From contig VTPC01089669.1 in NCBI GenBank assembly GCA_011009095.1, positions 558,001 through 622,000 of the forward strand: DNA of 64,000 nt. The letters are read 5' to 3'. The translations under genes and the position numbers were made by a program. Shown in pieces: positions 50,291 through 61,124 of the stretch. This stretch comes from Ignelater luminosus (Eukaryota; Arthropoda; Insecta; Coleoptera; Elateridae). Every line of letters starts with the position of its first letter. Positions within the stretch are counted from its first letter, which is position 1. The notes under the pieces are model-generated. The model ran no database searches. It was not told the DNA's origin and saw only the letters and a program-made list of their open reading frames with translations.

Positions 50291-50654
50291 TGTATAAACA
50301 TTCACCTACAACTAACTTTTAAACTCAAATTTGTTGCCAAGTAAATTATGAAAACAATAGACAAATAGTTATGTCGGGTAGAATTTCTTGTTGGGTTTAT
50401 TATCTCTTTTTAAAAGCCTATTGATAGTCTGATGTGATGCATAGTTCATTCGTTATTTAGTTAAGATAAAGAACTCCAAGAATTGGACTTGAGAAAGGTG
50501 ACTTCCGACTTAAAAGCTATGGCTAAACTACTTCTCATTTGAATGTTTTTATTCTTTCAAAAACTTCACTTTGGGAATACATTTCTTAAAATTACTGAAT
50601 GGGTTTTATGATTTTTCTGCTTAAATAGGGAAATGTACTGTTGAAATGTCATTA

Positions 50655-51480
50655 AGAGATGTGCATTTCAAAGACGGAAGGTTTCAAAAAGTCAAAACAA
50701 GCACTGAATAATGCTACATTATTGGCTCGTTTCAATCTGATACTTCTGATCACGCTATAAGGTGAAGTTGTTGAATGGCTCGCAGTTAGATCCGCCCGAT
50801 TTCTTTCCGTGGGACTTGTAATTAGCACGAATAAGGTATTCGGCTTATGACCGAGAACTTCTTGCATTATAGTACAATTAAATATTTTAGTTATATAGGG
50901 AGAGAATTTATATGTTTCACAAATCACAAACCTTTGGTGTTTGCTTTTCAACAAAACAAAATAAAATTAATCCCCGTCATCAATTATCTTACATCTCTCA
51001 ATATACAACTGATATTCGCTACGTGAAAGACCTGAAAAACAGTCGCTGATGTTTTATCTCATATTAAAATTGTTCAATCTATTATGTCAAACGATAATGA
51101 GATAGCACAAGTTCAGAAGATGGATACAGAATTACAAAAACTACTTTCATCTGTCACTGGAATGAAATTACACGAAGTGGTTCTTAATAAAACAAGCAAG
51201 ATATATTGTGATACTTACCATCTCAGTCTCGTCAAATCTGGCAACATATACGTGGACTTTCGCATTCTGGAGGTAGAACTACACTAAACTTGATAAAAGC
51301 TCGATTCGTAGTGTCACACAAATAAATATGTCAAAGCCTATATTAGAAATTGTCTTCAACGTCAGAAGTCAAAAATTAATAAACATGAAAAACCACCCCT
51401 TGGTCCCTTTGTAGTTCCTGATAAACGTGTCACTGTAGTTCATATCGATGTATTACCTAGTTGGCCCTGGTGTTTTTGAG
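50655..51480 (+). mobile_element. Ty3/gypsy-type LTR retrotransposon pol relic
   Basis: Plus-strand fragments follow pol order. There is an RT/RNase H junction near 50690-50720 (ALNNATLLARF) and an RNase H segment near 50845-50950 (TENFLHYSTIKYFSYIGREF, then FTNHKPLVFAFQQ). A connector near 50990-51020 reads YISQYTTDIRYVK. A 67-codon open stretch at 51084-51287 and an integrase zinc-finger and core segment to about 51480 (KINKHEKPPLGPF, VVHIDVL) complete the order. Several frameshifts and stops are present. No LTRs or gag/env were recognised, so this is an internal fragment. Confidence 0.8.
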
Positions 51481-52077
51481 ATATGAGCCTTCAAAGTGAG
51501 GGGGGGGGTCAGTAAAATTCATTAGTTGGGCAGTGTTTGATGAGCCTTTCTTGCCAGTAGACGGGGTATATTTGCTACCCCCATATAGCATATTCATTAT
51601 GTTCCTGAACTCCATGTACTTTGAAATTCCCAACAGTATAGACATATTAAACAAAAGCAATCAATTTTATTGTCGATTACATTCTACAAATTCAAGAAAA
51701 ATCATTTTAGAATGTTAACATTGCATTAAAATATTCTACGTCATTATGTTTTAATTAACTACAATAAATAAAAGTGAACATCAAATTGCCAACTCCATAA
51801 TATATTACTCCTTATTTACAATACTGAAAATTGAAATTACATAATATAGGCTAAATTGTTTTAAAAGCACAGTCATCTTATATTTCTGTCTTACAATGAA
51901 TGATATGAAGCAGAATCTTAAATATTTCTTGGTTGATTTTTGCAAGTTTAGCCTGTATTACTTTTTATAAACAGTGTAAAATTTACTTGCATTTAGTCAG
52001 TCTAATCTAACCTAAATACAATAATTAATTAAATTTATTTAAATTCTTGAATGTAAAACTCTCATAAACGATATGTA
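51481..52077. other. Gene-free stretch downstream of SPTLC1
   Basis: No gene is supported. Minus-strand AATAAA motifs at about 52034-52039 and 51665-51670 are candidate polyadenylation signals for SPTLC1. Confidence 0.4.
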
Positions 52078-55000
52078 CTAACTACATAAAATATTCCCGA
52101 CAGCTTCTTGTAAAGTATTTATGAATCTATCTATGTCAGCATCCTTCATGGTAACATTCAGATTGAAATGAAGATTTTCTTTTAGACAAATCAAATAAAT
52201 ATCTTTTTGGACACACTAAAAAAAATAATGAGAAAGTATGCTAAAAAAGACATCAAAATTAACTTACAGCAGCATGAATTTTCTTAATAGTCTCCTCTCT
52301 ATTTTCTATGTTAGTTGTTGTAATAACTTTATGTGGAGAAAGTGGATCACTTATCACCATAATCCCTTTCAAATTTCTCAAACGTTCATCTACAATCTGC
52401 ACTATGGACTTTAATTTTTCAAACATGCTTGGATCTTTTTCAAACATGTCTAAGGCACAAATAGATATGTGGCTCAAAAAGGGAGGTAACGATGCAGAAA
52501 AGCAATATCCTAAAATAAAATAAGATGTAGAGAAATACAAAATATGCAGAAACAAGGTGTTTTACAAGAAAAATGCAAGAACAAATTTCTTAAAAAAATT
52601 AAATGTACATCTCCACTCCTGACATTCCATTTAAGAAGAATTCATACCTAAACTCTATCTTTGTAGAAAACCAAATAACCTTCGCAACAGTATTTTTCTG
52701 TGTGCAACAGTTCTACATTACTTAAAATCTGTTTTTCTATTATTTCAATCAATAAAATGATTTTAAGATTAATTTGATTTTAAAAGTATTGCATAAACTG
52801 AAATAAAGTTAAATGTTTATTGAAAGTTTAAAGAAATACAAAAACTAGAAAAGATATCTTTTAAATTAAATTAATTCTAAAATTATTTTTGTTTTTGTTA
52901 TTATTTGTATAATAATCCACCACTTGGTTTTATATATAATATGTATATTAATTATTATATATTTATATTATATCATTATTGGGCAAATTTTTATAATTGT
53001 TCTTGTGTAAGTTATATAGTTTCTTTTTCACCTATATGTACTTAGTAATATAATTATTTGTAATTTTCATTGTAGCATTCTCCTGCAGAAAAAATAAACA
53101 TTTTCAAAGTATTTAAATCTTCATTGTAAAACTGACTGAATTCTTCAATTAATTAAATGTTTTCCTAACTATTCTATTTATCGGTTGAGATAAATACCAG
53201 CAAGGTAAGTAATTTGACTATTAAGAAAACAATGTGTTATATTTTCCATGGTCAATAAAGAACAAAAGTTTTTTTAATCACTCTTTATAAAGAAATAAAA
53301 AAAGAACCAAAATTCATTTTAATCTTAAGATCCTAAGTATTTTCAAAATCATCTGTAGTTAGCTATTAAAGGATAAGTAAGTATATGCATATTATTATTA
53401 ATTTTTAATTATATAATAAAAAATCTCTTTTTATTAATTTTTGCTTATTAACAAATCTATCAGTATCTTCTTAAAAACTGTAAAACCTCTAGACCTAAAG
53501 ATTCATAAAAAGAATTTCAATGAGTTAACGTATTTTAGTTACTTCGTACTGCTCTAGGTAATTCATAGTGAATCTACCATAGTGGTGGTTATCAAAACTA
53601 TTTGTATGGTAGTCATAGCTCTGACTGTACATCAGGACGGTTGTGTTCAGTTCTACAGTTTCATTAGATAAAATAGCATCAGGTAAGATATTCATTTTAA
53701 TTTTGAATTTAATTAAAATTAAAATATATACAAATTTTGGAAATTGCTTGTAACGATAGTTAAATTAGATATGATACTGAAATCTTCTGGATATCTGAAA
53801 TAGACTTTTCATGATATTAATAATGGCTAACGTTCGAACTATACTACATCGTTTATTAAATGATAAAATTCTTACTGCAATAAAAACATTTCTTATGTTT
53901 AATGAAAATATCTATTTCGATTTAAGATGTAGCTTTGCTTTAAATTTTCATTCGACTTTGTCATGGGCATTTGATATGCAATTATTATTACTGGTATTTT
54001 AGGTGTATATGGTAATTATTATAAACTATATAAAATATATGGGCATACACCATAATTGTGGTAATACTGTACTTTGTATTGCAAGTAAAAATATGTACCA
54101 TGTCTGTTGTTAATATAACGCCAATCTTTCAAAAACGAATACTTTACGATAACATAATATCAAAATACAATCGGCAAATGTGATTTGAATTGTTTCGTTG
54201 TTAGTAAATCTATAAACAATGAGGTGTCCATAAATATGATGCATACAATTTGCCAAGTAATTAACTAAAAGAATATTATCTAATATAAATATTTCTGTTA
54301 TATTATCACGCACCTGAAGATACCGAGTCTTATTATTATAACAAATCTCAAATGCATAAGTAATTAAATAAATAAATGAACAAGTCTTGTTATTTACACA
54401 GTATAATTTGTTAAATTAAAAAAAGAAATCTTAATTTATATTTACCTAGACCTGACAAACGCTGGTGTTCAATAACAACAGAAGCACCAACACAGAATCC
54501 ACCAATTGAACCAATAGAGCCTTCCAAACTTCCCATAATCATATCTATGTCCGATCTCTGCAAGACAACGTAACTGAATAAAAATTTTCCAGTAACAACA
54601 AAAAGAATAACTAACATTAACATTGAAATGTTCAGTAACACCTCTTCCAGTTTTTCCTAATACACCAAATGACAAAGATTCGTCAATGAATATTCGTAAT
54701 TTATATTTTTTCCTCAATGACATCAATTCTGGCAATGGACAGATCGTACCAGTAGCTGCATAGATACCTTCCACGACTAAAAACTTGCGGTACAATTTTT
54801 TCTAAAAATAAAATAATTGTTAATTGCTTTAAAATAAGAAGAGTACAGGGGCATAGCTTAAATGTGCGTGCAATTTTACCAGTGGCAATCACATGCCAAC
54901 AATGAAAAAATACGAGCGATACTTAGACCTTAAGTGTATCTTTTTTCACAAGTTGGTTTCTGTGCAGTTTTATTGCTGTATTCTTCTTATTTTAAAACAC

Positions 55001-58000
55001 TTCTACTAATGACTTTATCCTTTTATATTGTCAGGAACGACCTTTTATTATAATATTGTATTAAAGAATTACAAAATATTTATGTAAGATTACAGGATAA
55101 GTGTCAAAGATCTATCATAATTATTTACTACACATCAAAATCAACCCAAACTTGATCTGGCCATGATGAGTGTTTATCCATGACGAATAGTCTTCACTTG
55201 TGATGTATTGTATTCTAGATAAGGTTTTTGTGTAATTTGATGCTTTTTCCATCGTTAACATTTTTAACTTTTTCACAAATATTAATATTTTTCACAAACT
55301 TTGTTCATTTTGTGAATTTTGCTGAAGTTTCACTTCTCTTTGAATAATATCAATATTTCGAGCTTGACTCCTCATGCAAGATCTGATAATTATTAGGGTC
55401 GTGCAAGTCTTTTCGTTTCTTTGAAATAGTTAGCTTTGACTTTAAAATAAAGTTGTTAAACAATTGGAACTATATGACAAGTTATATGTCATATCAAAGA
55501 GCGTAGTTTACAGATTAATCTCTATTGTATCGCTTTCCATCCTTCGAATTTGAACTTTACCGAGTGAGCAAAATGTCCAACCCCACTGTGAAAATCTTGA
55601 CAGTTCTTTGGCATTACCGCGAGGTTAAAGGTCAAGATGCGTACCAGATCGTACGGCTCAAAATTGGTTTAAAAAATTCAGTATTAGTGGTTTATTTTTA
55701 TTTCATGTATTAATTTTTGCTGACTTATAAGTTCATCGGTTTTTCCAGCATGTCTTGAATTTTATCACTGTTCTCTGTAACTTTTTATGCTGCACAAACT
55801 TTACAAGAAATCTACACCAATTCTTATTTTATACATTATTTTGATAGCATAAAATTCCTAGCAATTGTTAGTAATTTATTAGTTACTAATATCTTTAATA
55901 TATTATCACTTTTAAATCATCTATTCATTTTACTCACTTTTGTAGTTATTCATTCAGAATAAGGAAGAACATTGTTGCTACTTACAAATACTGTAATGTT
56001 TTTAAATTTATCAAATTCATCATCTCGATCTTATAATAAACAATTAAGGGTATCTATCTAATTCAATAACATCAATGTCAAATGTCAATGTTTTTCTGTT
56101 GTAAAGTCTCCAGATTAAAGATTTCTATTGTCCAAATTGTTCTTAGCCATAAAAAATACTTGTAATACAGGCATATCCAAAGGATAAATCTATTTGTCGA
56201 GTCTTAATAATAATTAAGTCTCAAGTGAAATCCCTCTGGAGATATTGAAATATTAACTATTATCAAAGTAAATTATCGGATATAGTACATATAGAAAAAT
56301 CAGAATTTGCGCAGGAATCGAACCTACCCAAGCTCGACTCGATTACACATTGACAACAGTCACCATTGTAAAATAAACACTAGACACAATCCATGAAAAA
56401 CGATCAATCTTTCAGGCACAACAAGGTGTAGCTAGAGCAATCGTCAGGAAAGAATATTCCCATGTCATTAATTTGTGTTGCAAGTTTCAATATACTTTAC
56501 TTGATGCATTTATAAATAAAAATTCAGTATATTAATGCAAAGTGAATAGGATGACTTGTAATAAAAAACAACTCTATTTATTTTTATACTTTTAGATATT
56601 TTCTGTATAGGATATGATTACTTTACGTGCTATATTAAACCAACCAAACATTAATAAGTATTCTTACTTCTTACATTGGAAATAGAATCAAAAGTGACCC
56701 ATCAACAACTTTTAGCTGTCTGTGTGTTCTTTTAATGCACTAATAGTAACAAATTAACATCAAAATAATACGATGATTTATGTTTCTTGCAGTTTTGACC
56801 CAATTTCAGCTGTTAGCAAGTGTTACAAGTCGGCTTGTCTATATACATTTATTTACTGATGCCATTAATTGCTCAAAATTGTTGTTATTATTATATAATT
56901 AGTCAACATACTTAGATTGATTACATCCAATCTTTCTTGTTTCTAAGTTAATTTTTTTATAAAAGTGTACAAAATCTAAACAAATCATACAGCCTCCTAA
57001 TGTGCCGTTTGGTAAAATACAAAAACAGTCTCAAAAATCAAAAAGACTTACGGATCAAAGATGATCCATTTCCGCAGTCATTTTGTCACGATAACAAATC
57101 ACATATCAGATAAAGAATACCTATTTAACCTTTCGAAAACGTAAGACAAAGCACCACTTACTTAGAAAATACAGGTCCTGTACTGGTAATGTTTTTGAAA
57201 CAAAGTAAATTGAGAATAATGTAAAAATCACAACAGTTTTTCCAAACAAATTTGAAATTGTTTCTTTAAAAGTGTACATACCCTTTGTTTCTCTTTTTCT
57301 TCATATTCTTGTAACTTGGTATTAAGATCTTCCATATCATTATGCTTGAAATAAACTACTTTACTCTTAGCTGCTAATATACCTTGACCAGCACAAAAGC
57401 TTATCTTTTCATCACTGAAATAGAACATATTCGCATGCATAAACCAGAATTAAAATAAAAATATTTCTTAAAATTCAAAATCAAACATTCCAACTGTTTA
57501 TACAAAGAAAATTCAATAATTGTATTGTTAAACAAGTATATAAGGGATATATTTTATATCTGAATGTAAAAATAGCAATTTCTTATGAGTCAAATATGAT
57601 ATTTTATCTACAACTGTTAAAAAAACCAAATTCAACGGCGTTGAATAATGAATTGATTATTCAACAGTCATAGATAAAAGCTTTACTAGATAAAAGAAAT
57701 ATTTTAGATTAATTAGTACATTACACAGTAAACAGTACAAACATTCATTATATTACCAAAATATTATATCAGATTTTTTGCAGTAAGCTCCAATGGCGCT
57801 AGAAATTGTTGAAAAACCATAAGAATACAGTACAGTTTCTTCCATACCCATAAATTCTGCCAAGCGACTCTCCAATGTTAAATGTATATCTAAAATATGA
57901 CAATTATTTTAAGAGGAAGGCAGCGCAAGTCTAACACTATCATAAAATCTTGAATAATCACCTATACAATGGATAGAATTTAGATATTTTCATAGAACAC

Positions 58001-59154
58001 ATTTCATAGGGCAAACTTCACAGTAGGGGAAAGTAGGGTAATAAGAACAGTCTCGTTGTTTTTTGTTTAAAAACAAATCTAAATGTTTAAACAAAATATC
58101 ACATTTTGTACAGTCATCAAAATAATTCATTCATAATCACATATAACAGAATTTTATTTTCTCAAAAAAAAAATCAACAGAACTAAACAAATTCACATCA
58201 TTAATGCCCCAACCAGGATAATAAGAAAAAATATTATCTTGGGGTATTTTTTTCTTTGAAAAACCAGAGCAAATGTAAATTTTATTTTTCTGATGAAAAA
58301 TATTACATCACATAGCCTTTCCGACCAAAAATCAATAGCAGAGATGATTTTCTGATCATTTATGTTTGAAGTTAAACCCTTAGAAACTGTAACCTTATTA
58401 TCTCATCTTCCCCTATAAGATTATTGTTAAGACCAGAGCTGTTGTAGAGTATTGAAAGTACTTGAAATATTTACATTATTATGTACATCTACACACAAGT
58501 AACTTTATGCTGTTTCAATTATAATTATAATTGTAGATAATGGATTGTATATGAAGGTTCTATTAAATTGAAAGGATGTTTTAATAGACATCTATTAAAT
58601 AAAGACAGCTAATGGAAATTAGATGCTTATTTTAATCAACAGCCTAATGGATCGCTCATAATATTTTACAATTGCCAAACTTGCCCCACCTGCCCATATA
58701 CAGGGTGCTGAAAGAAAGTCGAATCAATTAAAAAGCAACAATTACAGATACAGTATTTAGGGGAGTCAATATTTGCAACTCTTTGGTTTTATATAAGAAA
58801 TTGATGTCTCAAATATAAATCAACACGTGTTATATTATAATTGTTTTAACTTTTTTTTCTTGATCAGAAGGTGTGCCTGAATATTGCAGTATGGCATTGA
58901 TTTACCGTTTTTTCAGCGCCCTGTATAGTTGAGTTAAAACAAACTCGTTGAAATAGTTTTAATTCCAATTTTAAAATTAGTATTCTTATTCTGAATAAAA
59001 ATGAAATCTTACCAATTGTACCATAAAATCCTCTGGGACCACATGAACCAACACCATATATTCGAATGCATGATTCTGCTTCCTTTCTTAAATTTATGTT
59101 GTTGAGTAAATCTAAGTAATTTACTTTTGCGAGATTCATGCAGTCTGGATCACT
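52078..59154 (-). CDS. SPTLC1: Serine palmitoyltransferase subunit 1 (N-terminus incomplete)
   Basis: Seven exons join in phase through GT-AG introns: 59154-59013, 57889-57757, 57414-57282, 54801-54616, 54557-54446, 52509-52268 and 52215-52078. They encode about 361 residues from [13 protein letters not shown] to the stop; human SPTLC1 has 473, so about 110 N-terminal residues, including the membrane anchor, are not shown. Landmarks are [15 protein letters not shown] (containing the Cys mutated in human HSAN1), [54 protein letters not shown] and [10 protein letters not shown]. The PLP-binding Lys of the partner subunit SPTLC2 is absent, as expected for SPTLC1. Known role: with SPTLC2 at the ER it condenses serine with palmitoyl-CoA, the first step of sphingolipid synthesis. 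Introns carry several MITEs and a transposase relic. Confidence 0.94.
52510..54445. other. 1.9-kb SPTLC1 intron, no feature seen
   Basis: AT-rich intron between the last three exons of SPTLC1. No repeat or nested gene is supported. Confidence 0.4.
58026..58413. mobile_element. 388-bp TA-flanked MITE in an SPTLC1 intron
   Basis: The left end GGGGAAAGTAGGGTAATAAG and the inverted right end GGGGAAGATGAGATAATAAG are flanked by TA (58024-58025 and 58414-58415). There is no coding capacity. Confidence 0.75.
58701..58923. mobile_element. 223-bp TA-flanked MITE in an SPTLC1 intron
   Basis: The left end CAGGGTGCTGAAA and the right end TTTCAGCGCCCTG are inverted repeats with TA on both sides (58699-58700 and 58924-58925). 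It lies 90 bases from the donor of the SPTLC1 exon at 59013-59154. Confidence 0.75.
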
Positions 59155-59445
59155 CTAGAAATAAACCTCCACATAAATAATTTTTCTTCCTACTACCACA
59201 TAAGAAAGTGACTCATTTTACACAATTAAGTAGATGCCAAAATTGATAACTTCATCCGCACATCAAAAGACTCATGTGGTTTTGTTTCCACACGCGTGTC
59301 TTACATTTATAACACATGTATGCTAGATGACTGTGTCATTCAGTTATTTAGTGAGCTTCAAAATTTAAAATTGTGTTTAAATATATACAAATGTTATATA
59401 CTTCAGGCAAAATATCTGAATAAACTTAGAATTATTAATTCTAAA

Positions 59446-60052
59446 TTACTTGTTCAGATGTAACAATGTATAAAGATAACCTTTATTTAGAACAGAATGA
59501 CATATGTCATTTAATTGACAGTTACAGCGTAACATCAAGTCTTCACAAAACTGTAACCGGCGGTCTGAATCATCTTCATTTAATTCAAGTATTAAGTGCA
59601 CCTTATAAGGATGGTATTTCTCATGTTTAAATAATTTGACTACTGTCAAATGATCGGTATCATTATTCAATGCTAATTGTCTAGTGGAAGCAAGATTTTA
59701 TTTGTTTCTTTTTTAATTTTAAATGTTATTTTTGTTGAGAACAAATGTTGATACTATTAAACTTAATAAGTGTTTTTCTCAAAAAAAAATTTTTATGTAA
59801 GGTACCAAATTTTGTACACCATCATTCAACCAGTGAAGAAGTCTATCAAAATCTGTAAAAAAAGCTGGGGTTGTAATTTTAAAAAAATGATGATGACGTC
59901 ATAGCTCAAGAACATGATCTGTTAAAAAACATCTTTCTGTGCTCTCAAATGCCTTATTGGAATATAAAATCGACGTGTTCAAGTATTTTTCGAAAAAAGG
60001 ATTTATAACAAAATTATGAAGTTTGTTCCGAACTTTATCACCACTCTGTATA
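59446..60052 (-). mobile_element. Tc1/mariner-IS630-like transposase relic
   Basis: On the minus strand, starting at about 59700, an open frame reads ASTRQLALNNDTDHL, then KHEKYHPYKVHLILELNEDD, DRRLQFCEDL, ending at 59446. This resembles the second helix-turn-helix and linker of transposases whose catalytic domain normally follows. The catalytic part is missing. A likely element end, tatacagagtggtgataaag read on the minus strand, lies at about 60052, so the relic may be a 5' piece. It sits in or just upstream of the SPTLC1 5' region. Confidence 0.65.
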
Positions 60053-60147
60053 CCTGATTTGAGATACATAATATGCAACATTACTTCTGTAGGAAATAAA
60101 AGAAATTTTCATTGTTAACAAACAAACACAAAAGTCTCTTTGGCACT

Positions 60148-60220
60148 TACAATTAACTTATTTGAACCAGAAACTTCATTTTGTGTGATACTTTCTTTAG
60201 CACAAAGAACTTTCTTTCTT
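60148..60220 (-). CDS. SPTLC1: Candidate upstream exon of SPTLC1
   Basis: The minus-strand frame, bounded by an acceptor (ttttaag at 60221) and a good donor (gtaagt at 60147), ends ITQQNEVSGSNKLI in phase 0. It fits the next exon, [14 protein letters not shown]. The -VSG-...-C-NLA- spacing resembles the residues preceding the SPTLC1 catalytic fold. The acceptor has a weak pyrimidine tract, and nothing upstream encodes the expected PEPLVP segment or membrane anchor. Treat it as tentative. Confidence 0.35.
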
Positions 60221-61124
60221 CTTAAAAGTTATTCAGCCTTCCTTTATTACAGGTTCTTCTTTGTACATCCTAATAATTGTTCTCAGGGTGACCACCTATG
60301 CTTTGTAAGAAATGAGGACAAGGGTGATATTTGGTAATAAAAATAAAATCTTGGCAATACTATCAATATATTAAAACTAAACTTCAAAAAATAAACAAGT
60401 TGGAAAATCATTATGTAATAACATCCTAACTATTGCTACTCCAAATGTCTGTTATTTAAACTTAAAAGCAAACTTTCTTTTGCTAGAAACACCTTTTAAA
60501 GGTTTTCCACTTTCAGGTTGTAAAATCTGTTTATTAAGTTGTTCATCCCTTCTCTCTGTAACGCATCTTGAGACAATTACTGAATTATGCCGATAACGGT
60601 ATTCTAATTATTCAACCAACATTTAAATTTTGCTTAAATTATTTTCAAGTAAATAACATAGTCAAAAATTTGGTTTTTAAGAGCGCTTTTACACAGTTGT
60701 GATGAAAATCGAGATTTCCTTGCATTTCGATTTGAATTGATTTTTTGAGTCATAAATCAATGAAAATATAGACAGTCTTGCTAGGAGCAACACAAGTGGT
60801 CATCCTAATTGTACTAGTATTGTCGGTTATGTTTTAATTGTTGTTGCAGCATTCAACAATTTTAGTAATAGTCCCACAGGATAAAAGATTTAATACTGCA
60901 TTTTAAAAATCAGTACCTACAGAATATGCACTCCTCAAATGTGTCTAACTATTTCGTTTATAGTATTGTTGAACTATTCAGCCAATTCGTATCTGACACC
61001 AAATATTCCTTATTCAGTAAATTATAAAGACTGAATATCCATTATCTGGTTTTTACAAAAATATTATACATTACACCTCTAATATTGCTTAACTTACTGT
61101 AATTTTCTTTTAGATATTGTCGTC
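60221..61124. other. Interval between SPTLC1 and the rightmost gene
   Basis: The two flanking genes are divergent, so promoters are expected here but none is recognisable. A splice acceptor (cttttag) at 61113 places a 5' UTR intron before the right-hand gene. A 41-codon minus-strand frame at 60452-60575, ending KRKFAFKFK before a stop, is of unknown meaning. Confidence 0.35.

Noticed and set aside
56296-56330. T-arm-like sequence on the minus strand (GTAGGTTCGATTCCTGC) suggesting a tRNA gene
   Set aside because: The T-stem pairs and the B box fits, but no matching 5' acceptor strand, D-arm or anticodon stem could be built. At most it is a tRNA-derived SINE or pseudo-tRNA.
60452-60575. 41-codon minus-strand frame ending KRKFAFKFK
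   Set aside because: No family recognised, no clear upstream exon, and it is not SPTLC1-like. It could be a terminal exon of another gene or a fragment, but is unsupported.
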